64,000 nt of DNA from Vitellaria paradoxa (GCA_019916065.1 CM034241.1:12561223-12625222), one strand, 5' to 3'; positions 24,672 through 36,989 are shown, counted from the stretch's first letter. Made by a program: numbers and translations. Notes: generated by a model not told the origin, from the letters alone.

Positions 24672-26487
24672 ATGGAGACTAACACAGCTAGAATGGTGAA
24701 CTTGAATGGTTGAATCATCATGTTTGGAAGGATAAAATAGAGGACTTACTTTATGTCAAAGCTTTTTACTCATGGATGTTCTCTACTGAAAAATCGAAGG
24801 CAAAAGTGATGAAAAGAATTTTGTTGCAAAGACAAGTATGTGGTTATATTCGTCAATTAGTGGATGATAATATCTTGAATCATGTGAGCTAAGAGGTTCA
24901 TGCTCGTACCCTTTGGTCTAAACTTGAAGAGTTATATGCAAGGAAAAAAGAAACAATAAGTTGTTTCTAATCAAGCAAATGATGTCTTTAACATATCAAG
25001 ATGGTTCACCGATAACCGACCACTTAAATACTTTTCAAGGAATCATTAATCAGTTGGCCACAATAAACCTTAGCTTTGATGATAAGATATAGGGGTTGTG
25101 CTTCTTGGTACTTTGCCAAACACGTAGAAGATGTTTAGAACGTTATTATCTAACTCTGCTCCGAGTGGTATTATCTATATGGATTTGGCCAAAAGTAGTG
25201 AGTTGAATGAAGAAATGAGGTGCAAGTCATAAGGTTCTTCTTCACATTCTAAAGTGTTGGTTACTAAATTAAGGAAGGAGTCAAAGCTAGGGTCCAAGTA
25301 ATTGTGGCACGGTGGGGCTTCGAATAAGTGGGCAAATATCGAGTGCCATCATTGCGGGTTAAAAGGTCATGTCAAAATGTATTGCCGAAAGTTGAAAAAA
25401 GAAAGCAAAAAGTACAAGAACGAGAATAAGAACAATGACAAGAGTAAGAGAGAAGATAACAATAATGATAATGTTACTATTGTTGATGATTTTTGTTGTT
25501 GTGATAGTGATGAAATATTAATTTATCTTGTGATAAGATGGATTGGGTTGTGAATAGTGGTGTTTCTACATGCTATGTCACAACGAGATCTTTTTATGAC
25601 TTACGAGGCCAGTGATTTTGACCTTGTTCATATGGACAATAGCGGTCAAGCAAAGGTTGTCGAAATGGGAGATATTTGTGTTGAGACTAGTAACGCCACT
25701 ACACTAGTTCTCAAAGGTGTGAAGCACATTCCAGATCTTCACTTTAATCTTTTATCTGTTGGAAAATTAGACGACGGAAGTTATTACAATTCCATTTCGG
25801 TTGATGAATGAAAGCTTAAAAGAGGCCAATGGTTATTGCAAAAGGAAAGAGGTATTCAAACTTGTAAATGGTTCAGTCTGGGATTTCCAAATGTTACATC
25901 AACACTTGTGAAAATGATAGTTCCTTTGAGCTGTGGCACAAGCATTTGAAACCTGAGTGAGAAGGTTTTGGCTACTCTCGAGTCTTTACATTCCTCAATT
26001 TCTTTTTAATAAATTATTTTAGTCTACTAACTAAACCTTTGAATTGTTCAATCACATTTTCTTATTTCTCTTATGTTCTTCAAGACTTTAGGATACATAA
26101 AATGATTGGTTTGGGATGTGAGTGACCTTTACTATCTTAATTCTTCTAGTTTTTCATATAACTCTGGCTCTATCTTTACAACATTTGTTCTCTTATTTAG
26201 TGGTATTATTATTTGAGATACTTATTCTTAGTTAAGCTTAAGTTAGCAGTAACTAGTCTATGTTCTATTTCGAGTTTTGAATGTGAATCTTGTCAACTTC
26301 TTAAGGATCATTACAAAAGTTTTCTAATTCGTCTTGAGCACCGTCAAACTGACTCTTTTGATGTGGTCAATATAGACAATTGGTATCGATCCATGGTTTC
26401 TACTTGTAATGAATATAACTACTTTATAATTTTTATTGATGATTACTCACATATGACTTGGTTATTTTTTAATAAAACATTATTTTA
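24672..26487 (+). pseudogene. Ty1/copia gag-pol relic (TNT1-like): gag, protease, pre-integrase, integrase start
   Basis: This is coding debris in order. Gag starts METNTARMVNLNG at 24672 with VCGYIRQLVDDNILNHVS further on (24,710-24,892). A zinc knuckle follows at about 25,345 (CHHCGLKGHVKMYC, CX2CX4HX4C). Next is a Lys/Asn-rich linker, then a protease-like WVVNSG (Asn where the catalytic Asp is expected) near 25,545, and a GAG-pre-integrase region (LKGVKHIPDLHFNLLSVGK). After about 200 bases of unrelated-looking DNA (26,000-26,210) an integrase start appears (FIDDYSHMTWLFF near 26,440). Many stops and frameshifts are present. RT and RNase H are absent. It is non-functional. Confidence 0.75.
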
Positions 26488-26541
26488 AATTGCCATTCAT
26501 TGTTTTATACTTTTATAATGAAATTCTTACATAGTGTTAAA

Positions 26542-26593
26542 CTTTAAAATTATTCTATTTGATAAAGCTTTAAAATTATTCTATTTGATAAAG
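26542..26593. repeat. Exact 26-bp tandem duplication
   Basis: A unit beginning CTTTAAAATTATTC and ending GATAAAG occupies 26542-26567 and is repeated exactly at 26568-26593. The lack of divergence suggests it is recent. The following region to 28,080 is AT-rich with a TA run near 27,395-27,415 and a GA-rich patch near 27,920-27,970; no gene is seen. Confidence 0.85.
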
Positions 26594-28099
26594 CCCTAGA
26601 CTACACTAAATTTATTATGGACAATTTTATATTAAGTAGTGGATTATTCATCAAATGACACGAGTACGTACATCTTAACAAAATGTTATTGCTAAATGCA
26701 AATACTGCCATTTGTTAGATGCTACTCATACTTGAAAATGAATATAAATGTTCAAAATAATATTGGGGTGGTTCTATCTTCTCACTTCATTACCCTTATG
26801 CTGCTCAATTTTCTCTCACCCTTCATACTTTAATTGTGCTACAATTGCTCATAACCTGAACCTAAATTTGAATAAACTAACATCAATATGAAAAATAAAA
26901 TTTCTCTATTGTTTTCACTTTCATATAATTTATATAAAATTCTATATTTCGTATTAATGTTTATTTGTTTATTAGATATAAAATGTATCTTATAAATTTT
27001 TAATATTTTCATAAATATGAAAAATAAAAATGTCATGGATAGAATTTTTTTACTTAAAAATACCATTAAAATGTCAATGTAATAACTCATGTTTACAATC
27101 TTCGCATAATTGTATATTGTAAAATATTTTAGGTTTGTTTAGTAATGGAATTAAAATCAAACTCGAATGGAATTTCATATTAATTTTAATCATAAATTAT
27201 CTAACATAAATTCACAATAAAATTATGAAATAAGATTTTTTAAATAAAAATAATTAATTTAAAAGTACACGTAAGATTAACCAAAAATAATATTAATTTG
27301 ATAACTAAAATTTTTTACAACACAAATATGTCAACACAATGATTTTATAAATATGAAGACACATCATAGTAGGAGAAACTAAAAATCATTAATATATATA
27401 TATATATATATGTATATATAAAAAAATTATGTATCGTTTTTTATATTGTAGTATATTTATCTTTTACGTATACTTATTTTAGAAAATTTTTTACAAACAG
27501 AGTACAAATTTTGAGTTTTAAAATTCTTAAAGTTAAAAAAAATAAAAATAAAAGGACAATTATAGGTATAATTTTTCTCCAACTTTTTTTAACTTTTATC
27601 AACTTAATTTTATTAATTTTTTTTAATTATTTTATACTTTTCGAGAAATATACTAAATATTCGACAATTTAAAATTTGACAACGTTTTAGATCCAAACAA
27701 GACTTTAGTAAGATAAATACAAATGTTCTTTCTTTTTTATTGATAGATTATAAAATTTAAAAATAAGCTATATGTAGCGTAACAGCTAACATATAAATGT
27801 TACTTAGGTGGGAATAATATATTTCTATAAAATTTTATATTTTGTAATAAATTTTTATTACATGTATAGGACTGGTAAACTACTATTTGTGAGGTCGCGG
27901 GTGGCTGATGCCAGAGAGGTGAGGAGAAAGAGAGAAAAAGAGAGAGAGAGAGAAAGAGAGAGAGGGTCTGGCGTGCAGTGGGAAGCGAAACCAAGGGGGT
28001 GAAGGGGTGTATGACCCAAATTATTGACCTATTATTTGACAACTGCTGATTTGTAACAAGCGACCGTCACAAGTGGTAACCAAAAATTTTGTTAGCGAC

Positions 28100-28307
28100 C
28101 CCACAGTCTAGCTTGCTGGTCGAGGCGAGCTCCTTCCAGAATTTACATATTGGAGTGTGGAGGTTCGAATCGTCCTAAGTGCACTACCGCGACTTAAATG
28201 GTGGGATACCTTGGATCGGGCCGCTTCCCCCCGATTTGGCAAGTTGGGATGAGTCCAAATGGCTTTGCCCGACCCAAGTTCCGGGTCATCAAAAAAAAAA
28301 AAAAAAA
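28100..28307 (+). mobile_element. tRNA-derived SINE with poly(A) and target-site duplication
   Basis: An A-box-like TAGCTTGCTGG near 28,109 and a clear B box GGTTCGAATC (about 28,162-28,171) give an internal Pol III promoter. The element is locally GC-rich and ends in a 17-A tail (28,291-28,307). TTTGTTAGCGAC precedes it (28088-28099) and TTTGTTAGCAAC follows (28308-28319), a 12-base duplication with one mismatch. It has no protein. A genuine tRNA gene is excluded because no acceptor stem or anticodon arm is apparent and the body is about 208 bp. Confidence 0.82.
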
Positions 28308-28529
28308 TTTGTTAGCAACTTTTTCATCCTAATTTATATCTTTAAATATAAGAATTATCATTAAAAAAAAAAAAAACACCACCTACAAATATTTTTATTC
28401 TTATACCTTTTCTCTATTTCGTTCTCAATAACTATTTGGTTCCCAATATGTGGAGAACTAAAAACACACTCTCTATACATTTTCTCTACACCACGTCATT
28501 TCCAATTTTAAAAATATGACTATTTGGTT

Positions 28530-28870
28530 CAAATTTCAAAAAAGTATCCATTGTAATTCAAATTTTGAAAATATTTATTAAATTTTAAAAATTCAAAAAA
28601 TATTTATTAAAAATTAATTAAAATATCTAAGAATTCAAAAAATATTTATGAAACTTATATTTTCAAAAAATATTTATTAAAATTAAAAATTCAAAAATTA
28701 TTTATTAAAATTTATTAAATTCATTAAAATATTTATTAGTTTAAAATTTGAAAATATTTATTGAAATTTATATTTTCAAAAAATATTTATTAAAATTTTC
28801 AAATTCAAAAAATATTTATTAAAATTTATATTTTCAAAAAATGTACGTTTGAATTCAAATTGCAAAAAAT
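28530..28870. repeat. Degenerate AT tandem repeats, AAAATATTTATTAAAATT units
   Basis: The words TTCAAAAAATATTTATTAA and variants recur about ten times with 25-50-base spacing. No coding. Confidence 0.65.
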
Positions 28871-28976
28871 GATCGTTGGACATTAAAATTTTAATTTGAA
28901 AAAAATAATTTTGCTAATTTACAAAATTTACCAACATAGAGAATTTGAACAAAAAATTTACTAGGTACACAAAGTT

Positions 28977-29150
28977 AAAAAGTAACTCCCTATTTTATTG
29001 AATGATACTGTAGCACTGTAGAATAAAAATTGGGCTGAAAAATAACTCTTTATATTATTCCCAAATGATGCTGTAGTACTGTGAAATAAAAATTGGGCTG
29101 AAAAGTAACTCTTTGTACTATTGACTGATATTGTAGCACTACTCCATTTG
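28977..29150. repeat. Three tandem copies of a ~62-bp unit
   Basis: Each unit has AAGTAACTC, then ATGATACTGTAGCACTGT and AATAAAAATTGGGCTGA, starting near 28,978, 29,040 and 29,102 (the last truncated). Non-coding. Confidence 0.7.
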
Positions 29151-30059
29151 AAACTAAATAAAATAAAATAAAATCCTACAAATTTTTACAAATACGAATT
29201 ACGAGATAATAAAATTTAAATTCTTTACTCACTGCACAAATTACGAGATATTTACTTTTACAATTTTATTTTATTTTATACAATTTTATACAACTCCAAA
29301 CACACCCAATAGAAGTTGGATTGAAAAACCTGGTGGCATTGCTCTAAAGGTTCCTTTTGCCACCGACCAATGCGATCACCCATTTTTGGGGCCGTTGGAG
29401 CCTCAATTTCTAATAGTGTAGCGAGACATATGATAAAAATCGGAGGAAGAAGAAGCTTGCTTGTTTCTTATACTTGTACACGTTATCGGGGAAGGTTACG
29501 CACAATTAGCGTGAATAATACAAACGATACACTAATCTTTTCAACAAATAATTCTAGTTAACTTGGCAGTCAAAGGGCCTCTTGGTTGGCCCATTTTTGG
29601 AATTTCATATACTATTTTTAAGGTTACTATCCAACTATTTAAACTTAATTTAAATTATTTCCTTATTAAAAAATACAAAATAAAATTTCTCATTAAAGTT
29701 TTATTTTTCATTATTAAATGATACAAAATTAAATTTCTAATTTATCCAAACTCCAAAGTTAATTAGTTTGATTTATTTTCTAAAAAAATTTGCTTATGGA
29801 AAAGTATTAAAAGATACCAAATTTATTTTCTCTTCTTAGTGGTTATAATATTTTTTTTTGTCCAAATATTTACTTAATTTGAATTGTATGCTTAAAACTC
29901 TAAAATCATTATTTTTATTTTTTGACCAAAAACATTAAAAAATTTTAATTTATTTGTTTGCACGACTAAATATTAATTGCTTACTTATGTTATATTAATG
30001 CTATTTTTAGTGTTGAATAGCCAAGCTAGCTAGCCTCGAAGGAAAGAAGGGCCAACTTA
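29151..30059. other. AT-rich intergenic DNA
   Basis: No gene is supported. A short non-AT patch (29,330-29,560) has an open frame of about 63 codons, but I recognise nothing in it. Confidence 0.4.
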
Positions 30060-30217
30060 GACTCCGTTTGGAGCTCCAACAAACAACAAAAAATTTTATA
30101 AATTTCTGTTAACTTTATATCACATCAATTTTTTTCTTTCACTGTATGCATTACGAAGTCACAATTTTTCTCACTTTATCTCATTTTTTCTCACTTTTTA
30201 TCACTCCAAACACACAC
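30060..30217. mobile_element. MITE, PIF/Harbinger-like, TTA target duplication
   Basis: It begins GACTCCGTTTGGAG and ends CACTCCAAACACACAC, with TTA at 30057-30059 and 30218-30220. Internal words (CACTGTATGCATTACGA, CTCACTTTATCTCAT) match the element at 52349 and, less closely, the one at 19101. Non-coding, 158 bp. Confidence 0.65.
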
Positions 30218-30719
30218 TTAGCTACCGTGAACAATGTCTCTTCAATTTGTGAATAAAGTGAATAAAAGTCCCGATTGAATCACAAAAAAATATCAAAAAA
30301 TTCTGGAAAAATTCTAAATTTCTTTACAAAATTTTTCTCACCTCCAATTACGTGAATTTCTATAAATCTTTATAAGTTTATATATATTTGTAAACCCTAA
30401 CAAATTTTTACAAACTCAAATAAATTTTTTACAAATTTCAAAAAATTCTAACAGAAAAATTAAAAAATTTCTATCCGAGTCACAAATGAAATTCCATTCG
30501 AACGTAGCTATTAATCCCTATTTTTGTATGATTTATGGTTTACACTTTAAATACCAGAAAATAACGTAAACTACATTTTATTTTAACTTTTGTAACTCTA
30601 AACGCTCTCAAAATTGGGTTTTAAATCTTGATACTCTTAGTTCTAGACCAACAACCTCCTCAAGAATTGGGGATATCAAAAATTTCTATATTCAAAGAGT
30701 ACTAATTTATTCGCCATCG

Positions 30720-31282
30720 CCCACTCAAAAGTACGTAGAAATATTTTAGTGGGAATAGAAGTTTAATATATTCCTTAGACAAAAACAAACCATTTATATA
30801 ATCTATATTAATATATAATATTATTTAATTTAAAGTATGTTAATAATATTATATAATAAATGTGATTTTTAAATTATGTATAATTTTATTTGATTAAATA
30901 TTTAAAATATGATTTTAACCCGGTTATACGTAATTTGAAAGACAAAGGTGACGGTCCGATTTGGACCCCGCCCGTCTGGCCTTGTCCGCTCAAAGCTATG
31001 TAAACATATTTTTGGTAGGAACAGAAATTTTTAATATAACTTTCAAACGACAGAAATTTAACTTAATTTTTTAGCAGAAATAAACCATTTATATAATCGA
31101 TATTAATATATAATATTATTTAATCCAAAATATATTAATAATATTTTATAATATATTTGATTTTTAAATTATGTATAATTTTTATTTCAATAAATATTTA
31201 TGATATCATTTTAACCCGTTATACGAAAAGAAAAAGGTGACAGTCCTATTAGGACCTGGCCCATCTTGCCTTGTTGGACCCA
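30720..31282. repeat. Tandem duplication of the 7SL 3' end and 3' flank
   Basis: Two diverged units, about 30720-30986 and about 30987-31282, share in order a CTCAAA/GTA patch, AAACCATTTATATAAT (30787 and 31082), AATATATAATATTATTTAAT, TTTTAAATTATGTATAAT, TTTTAACCC, GTTATACG and AAAGGTGAC. Unit 2 continues into the complete 7SL gene. Unit 1 ends after only about 40 bases homologous to the 7SL 3' end (about 30,945-30,985). The simplest reading is a former tandem pair of 7SL genes with most of one copy deleted. Confidence 0.75.
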
Positions 31283-31540
31283 GGCAGCACCGACCCGTTA
31301 TCCTGCCACCGTAGAGAGCGGGAGGTTTTCGCTGCTCTGTGAGGCCAGCCTAACGCTGTGCCCTCCGCTCAAGAGGCCGCGGGTCACCAAAGCCTTCGCC
31401 AGTGACTCGAGGCCCAACTCCCCACTTGGAATGGGCGGGCCAGCAGATCGCTGCCATGAGCCCGACCGTCAAGACCATGCCCGTGTTCCGTCACCTCAGC
31501 GCCCCCACTCGGGTTATAGGCCTGCGTTACCAGGCCCGGC
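31236..31540 (-). ncRNA. Signal recognition particle RNA (7SL RNA) gene
   Basis: The minus-strand transcript starts GCCGGGCCUGGUAACGC near 31540. It can form the Alu-domain fold: stem GGCCU/AGGCC around GGUAACGC, followed by AACCCGAGUGGGGGC. The S domain contains AGCAGCGAAAACCUCCCG, the counterpart of the conserved SRP54-binding asymmetric loop of helix 8 (AGCA...AAAAC-CUCCC). About 305 nt downstream is a TTTTT Pol III stop (31231-31235). The region is far richer in G+C than its surroundings. Upstream, a USE-like motif and a TATA-like box stand at Pol III spacing. The RNA scaffolds the SRP, which targets nascent secretory proteins to the ER. It looks intact, though I cannot test expression. 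The 101-codon frame on the other strand is a by-product of the RNA gene. Confidence 0.92.
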
Positions 31541-31562
31541 TGCCATGAACTGCATTTTCCTA

Positions 31563-31574
31563 CCATTATAATAA
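31563..31574 (-). promoter_or_regulatory. TATA-like box of the 7SL gene
   Basis: TTATTATAATGG on the minus strand lies 23-34 bases before the predicted RNA start, as in plant Pol III genes with external promoters (U6, 7SL). Confidence 0.75.
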
Positions 31575-31596
31575 GATTATGATTGAAGGAATTTTT

Positions 31597-31608
31597 CAAT
31601 GTGGGATT
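31597..31608 (-). promoter_or_regulatory. Upstream sequence element (USE) of the 7SL gene
   Basis: ATCCCACATTGA on the minus strand matches the plant snRNA-type USE consensus RTCCCACATCG with one substitution. Its edge is 22 bases from the TATA-like box, near the ~25-base spacing that specifies RNA polymerase III rather than II in plants. Confidence 0.78.
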
Positions 31609-32785
31609 CCAATGGAGACCAATGTACGTGAGAGTAAAGTAGGCACATTTTTCTTTGTAAACAAAAAGGTTTATTCAACGGTTCAAACCGTGAACCTCTT
31701 AAATGATAATAAAATAATCTTACTGTTGTTTTATGATCAGATTTTTAATAAAATACTCTTTCAAAACTTTATACTAAAACCGTGTGATTTTGTTGTCAAC
31801 TTGCAAGTAATATCAGTTACCATTCATTTTATTATAAAACTATCACCACTAAAGTGTGTTTTGAGTGATTAAAAGTACGATAAAATGAGATAAAGTGTAA
31901 TAAGTTATGGGTTCGTAATTCATACAATGACATAAAAAGTGAATAACTTTTAAAATTTTTTTAGAGATTTTCAGAATTTATCAATAAACCAAACACACCT
32001 CTTATCATCCCAATGACTTTTATATGGTGAAACATTATATAATAATAATTTTTCTGTTTCTCTTTCTCTTTTTTAGAGTATTTAGTATCGTGGTTCAAAT
32101 TTCTTATTTATTATTAGGAAAAATTAAATAATTTTAACTAATGAATCAATTCTCATACTCTCTAAAATTAATGAAAAAAATATTTTCGTTGATCCAAAAG
32201 GACCAAAACCACCACTTTAACTAGAATGCCCTTTCAAAACTCCGTATTAGAATCAAGTGACTTTATCAACAACTTGTAAAATAAGATGTTACAATTCATT
32301 TTCCCTATGAAAGGTATTCCAAATTTACAATCATATCATTTTTCCTATAAAAGTATTACAAATATACAACCATATCATTCCACTGGCATTTTTTTATAAA
32401 GGATAAAAAATACAAAAAGCTAAAAATTACTATGTAAAATAGCTATGACGACCAGAATTAAAAGAGAAAGTCAATATTAAAAGAGTTGTCTGTGGTGGTG
32501 GAGCCCCTTGCATTGGCCGTCTTCATATGTATTTATACTGCAGAAAATAGTCACTTAACTTGTCACTTAATATGGCTCAATTATTAGGGTGTTGTAATTT
32601 GAATCGAGTAGAATTTTAAGGACTTTTTTTTGTTTTCTTTTATTTATTATGTTCGCTTGCAAAATTCTAAAAATTAATATAAACATATTTCATGATTTTT
32701 TTATCATTTTGTTACAAAAAGTTTCTAAAAATTTTAATTTTTGTTGGTATTCAACGAAACTATTAAGGACACAATTTTCATTTCT
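31609..32785. other. AT-rich DNA upstream of the 7SL gene
   Basis: No gene is supported. 31,850-32,000 starts with AGTGTGTTTTGAGTGA and ends with AACCAAACACACCTC, so it may be one more MITE-like element. Confidence 0.4.
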
Positions 32786-33003
32786 TTTTTTTTTTTTTTT
32801 CCTAAAATCTATGCTACGGATATTACCATCACTACAATCGTAAAATTCTTGCCAAGTAGTGTATTTATTTGTAAAGTACATGGTAATATTGGTGTTGTAT
32901 AGTGTGAAATTTCGATATTTCTACCAATGACTAGATAAACCGTCCAGTGTTTCTGAGAAGATTTGAACAAACAAATACAAGATTTTACCAGTTGAGTTAC
33001 CAA
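32786..33003 (-). mobile_element. tRNA-derived SINE-like element, minus strand
   Basis: On the minus strand, GGTAACTCAACTGG (A-box-like) is followed about 30 bases later by GTTCAAATC (B-box-like), then about 150 bases of unrelated sequence ending in a 15-A run (poly-T at 32,787-32,801 on the plus strand). No convincing target duplication is seen. It is a different family from the SINE at 28,100. Confidence 0.5.
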
Positions 33004-34384
33004 TGAAAGTTAGGGTGTGCTTGGATGTTTTAAAGTATAGGTTCTGATGTGTTTTTAAAATATAAGATTTAAAGTGTTTAGTTGGTATGAACTAATATGG
33101 GTTTTGAGGTGTTCGGAAACACGAGTTTAAAAATAATAGACCCATACTTGAAAGTTTATTTTAAGTGGGTTCTGAGATATTTATTAATGTATATATAATG
33201 AGACATATGCCTTTATTTATTCGTTAAGTAGTAACCACTATATTACACATATAAAACAATATATTATGATATAAATATATGTTAACGTAACACCAAAAAA
33301 AAAAAAAAGTATTCTGAAAATAACATTCAAAAATACTAATCTAAATATATCATATCCATATATAGATCATTCAAAATATATAACACTCAAAAGTTTTTTT
33401 CAAATAAGTCAAATCTAAATTATAGACTATCCACAATATATAATTTGCAAGTTGCTACAATGTGAAATTAGGAATTTGTGCTCTTGTTTGGTAACTTTAT
33501 GATTATTGTTTTTTTGTTTATATTTACAAAATTTTGAAAACGGACAACAAAAATATATTTCTTAAAGCTGCTTTTATTTTTTTGTCAAAAAAATAAAAAC
33601 TTAAACAAAAAAATAAACAAAAAAATATTTTCATTCTCTTTTTTTATGTTACAAATATTTTGTCAATTTTAGCATTTTGTCTATTTTTGTTGTATCATAT
33701 TAAAATGAATTATTTTATTTAAATATTTTATTAACTAAAAATTATATAATTTTTTTATATTTCTTAAATTATCCCTTACTATGTTGAAAAATTATATAAT
33801 TTTTTTTTTATATTTCTTAAATTACCCTTACTTTGTTGTCCACATTTTCCTCTCGCACGCATTATTCCTCTTCTCCTTCTCTCCTTATTTTTCATCCACC
33901 TAAACATGCCCCTAGCGTCGCAACCCATGTTTCGGGATTGGAGGCTCAACGGGTACTTTATTACAGATTTAGTATTGAATAAACATAAATTAAATAACTG
34001 CATTGCATCTGAAGCTCATCATACATACACATGTTAATGATTAGTTTATTCAATACTTAATTAACAGTAGAAATATACTGCAGAGCTCTTAAATTGCAGT
34101 GAAAATTACAGCATTAAATAAATTCAATCACAGAATTAGTGTACTTTATTACAGAATCTATACCCAGTACACTTACCCAATAATTGTGTATACAGCATTC
34201 TCTAATTCATATTCAGGGTTACTAAATTAGTTCTCCCAATTCCGTCTTATTTTTTTGTCGAGAATCGTAAAAAATCTGTTAGTGAGAGATTTTGTCTTAA
34301 AAAAAAAATTAAAATAGAAAAATAATATCATCTATACCATATAGCCAGAGTAGAGGAAGGAAGTAACATAGAGGTAACCTATCA

Positions 34385-34415
<31 letters not shown>

Positions 34416-35552
34416 TGTATATAATATTTAACATTTACAAAATATAACGTATTTTAAATTTATAGTATTTGGGGTGTTAAATTTAGCCAAAGAATCTTCA
34501 ACTTCCTCCAAAAATTTTTAACTGTCTCCAAAAATTTTTAACTTTTTTTAACTTTTTTCACACCTAAAATCTTCAACTTTTAGCAACTTTCTCGAACTTC
34601 TATAAAAATCTCAAACTACACTAATTTTTATCAACTTTCTTCAACTTTTTTCAACTATTATCAACTTCTCTAACCTTTCCATATTTTTTGAGAACCACAC
34701 CAAATACCTGTAACAATCTAATATTTATCTTTTTTTTTTTTAATACTTTTTCTCGGCCAAAATTTTGCACCCCAAACATGCATTTATGTCAATACATACG
34801 ATGAGTTTGTAAAAAGATGAGTGAGGGGTCTATGCGAAATCCTTAGTGATAAATATAATAAGCTCACAAAGAAATAGTAACCCAACCTTCTAGCTCTAGA
34901 AAATGAGGTTAATTAGTAGATATAATTAAATATAACTTAAATATTGAGTAATAATAATTAATGTAAAATTTAAATATTAATTGATGAATATAATCTAATT
35001 TAAATGATAAATAAATAAGTGTCACAACCAAAATTTTTAATTAGATACTACATAATACAGTTGCGTTTTTCAAAGCTCTACTTTATATATATGTTTATAA
35101 TATATTAATGGGCTCGTTTAGAATTTTACAAAACTTAACAAAATTTTACAAATTTTTTAAAAATTAAAATTTTATATTTACTGCACGAATTACAAGATTG
35201 TAATTTTCACAAATTTATACTAATTTTTATAACTCCAAGCATCAATCTATAAAATAAAACACGATAGTTTTTTAAAATGTTCATCTCACAAATTAAAATC
35301 TAACAACTAAGAATTAATTTTTTTCATTCAATAATTGAGATCATTTTTATATTTTTAACTTTCTGCACAATTCATATTTTCGTGGACCCCACTACTATTT
35401 ATCTCATAAAACGGTTTGGGTTTAAATTTCACTATATTTCAAGGGTAGAGATCATATGTAAATCAAAACTGCCAACTTAAATTCCGTCTAATTATAATTT
35501 TTAGGAAGTTAAAACTTCTAAATTAAAGTATCATAATTTATTTTTTTATGGT
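33004..35552. other. AT-rich intergenic DNA with simple repeats
   Basis: It holds a (TAA)n microsatellite at about 34,385-34,412, CAACTTTTT-type runs at 34,500-34,680, and possible short TIR elements (for example GGGGTGTT near 34,471 to CACCCCAAAC near 34,770). No gene or RNA is supported. Confidence 0.4.
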
Positions 35553-36189
35553 TGTCACGCCCCGAAATCCACAACGAGGCACGTGGAAACAAAACCCAAA
35601 AATAAATATCAAACCATGAAAAATGTACCATATCAGAGCGGAAGCTAATTAAAGTAAATATTATTCAATTTCTTGAATACTCAAAATAACTTTAAGATGC
35701 CCTCAAAATGGGCTTACAAAACCATGTCACAGATATGGGCTCAAGTCAAAACTCCATTACATTATAATGTAAATTTTAGAATGTAAAATAAAACAAATCA
35801 TACAGCTATCACAACCCAAGATGGCTAGCTAACCCACTGGTCCATCACGAGCATCAACCCCTGGATTACCAACTGTAGTAGGTGGTGAGCACTAAATTCC
35901 ACGTGTGCTCAGAGAGTGTTCATAAAATACAATTTCTTAATCATGCAATGCTTTAAACACTAATTAATAAGAAAAGAAGTTAAAAATCTTAATATTTTCA
36001 AAATAGCCATATTTAATCATTTCATTCAAATTATAAAGTCACTTAGCCATGATCCCGCAATCTCATGCTAAAAATAAATCATATCACTTTATTCATATCA
36101 CCACACACCAATATCATACTATTGGTCAGGTACTCTGCAAGTTTAGTCTGTGGCCTCAGAACTAAACCCAAAATAAATTCCCAGGCCTA

Positions 36190-36350
36190 AGCCGTGGGGT
36201 ACAACTAGTCCCGTAGTCCTAGATGTACTCATCACATCCCCAGATCTCAGTCATGGGGTACAATTGGTCCCGCAGTCCCAAATGTACTCATCACATCCCC
36301 AAACCTCAATCATGGGGTACATTTGGTCCCGCAGTCCCAAATGTACTCAT
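36190..36350. repeat. ~75-bp tandem repeats in the LTR
   Basis: ATGTACTCATCACATCCCC followed by TCATGGGGTACA and TGGTCCCGCAGTCCC recurs two to three times. The same array marks the breakpoint in the partial right-hand LTR (43504-43610). Confidence 0.75.
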
Positions 36351-36989
36351 TTGCCTTAGTAGGCAAACCGGTCCCGCAGTCCCAGTACTAAATATACGCT
36401 ATAATAAGTCGTATATACATTTCGTAGGTTTCTAGCCTACTGGTTATGCTAACCACCTTGCGCAGGTTTTGGGGCTTTCAACCCTTGGGCTCTCAACCCT
36501 TGAGCTCTAGAACCCACTTTTTCTAGTACCCTTAATGACCCCAATAACCCAAAAATCAAATCTCAAGTAATTCCTTTTATTAACAGCACAACATACACAA
36601 AAGTTCTCCCTAATTTGATTTTTTTTGTGTGTTCTTCCCTTTACTTTATAAGTTTTATGAAGTGTGAATGTGTTTCGGGCCTAAGTTTCATGGTGCCCTT
36701 TCATAAAAATATTCTCATACAAGATTTATCAAATAAATATCATGCAACCATATTCAGGAATATATATATACAACTAGCTTGGTAAATAAAATTTTATATC
36801 AAGCATGTCATGACAATGAAGGATTCAAGACATAAAGTTTAATAATTCATTAAAAATAGAAAATGAAATATTTTACACTAATTCAAAAGCCTAAAATACT
36901 TATAATTAAGTCTAGTTTCATAAAAACAAGATTTAAAATTTATTCATAAAGCCATCTAATACGGATTTTAAAAATACTAAATGGGTATT

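Noticed and set aside
28150..28175. tRNA gene suggested by GGTTCGAATC
   Set aside because: No acceptor-stem pairing or anticodon arm; the A tail and flanking duplication identify a SINE.
31266..31571. GC-rich 101-codon open frame on the plus strand, and a 71-codon frame opposite it
   Set aside because: The sequence is explained by the 7SL RNA gene. GC-rich structured RNA genes lack stops by composition, and the frames resemble no protein.
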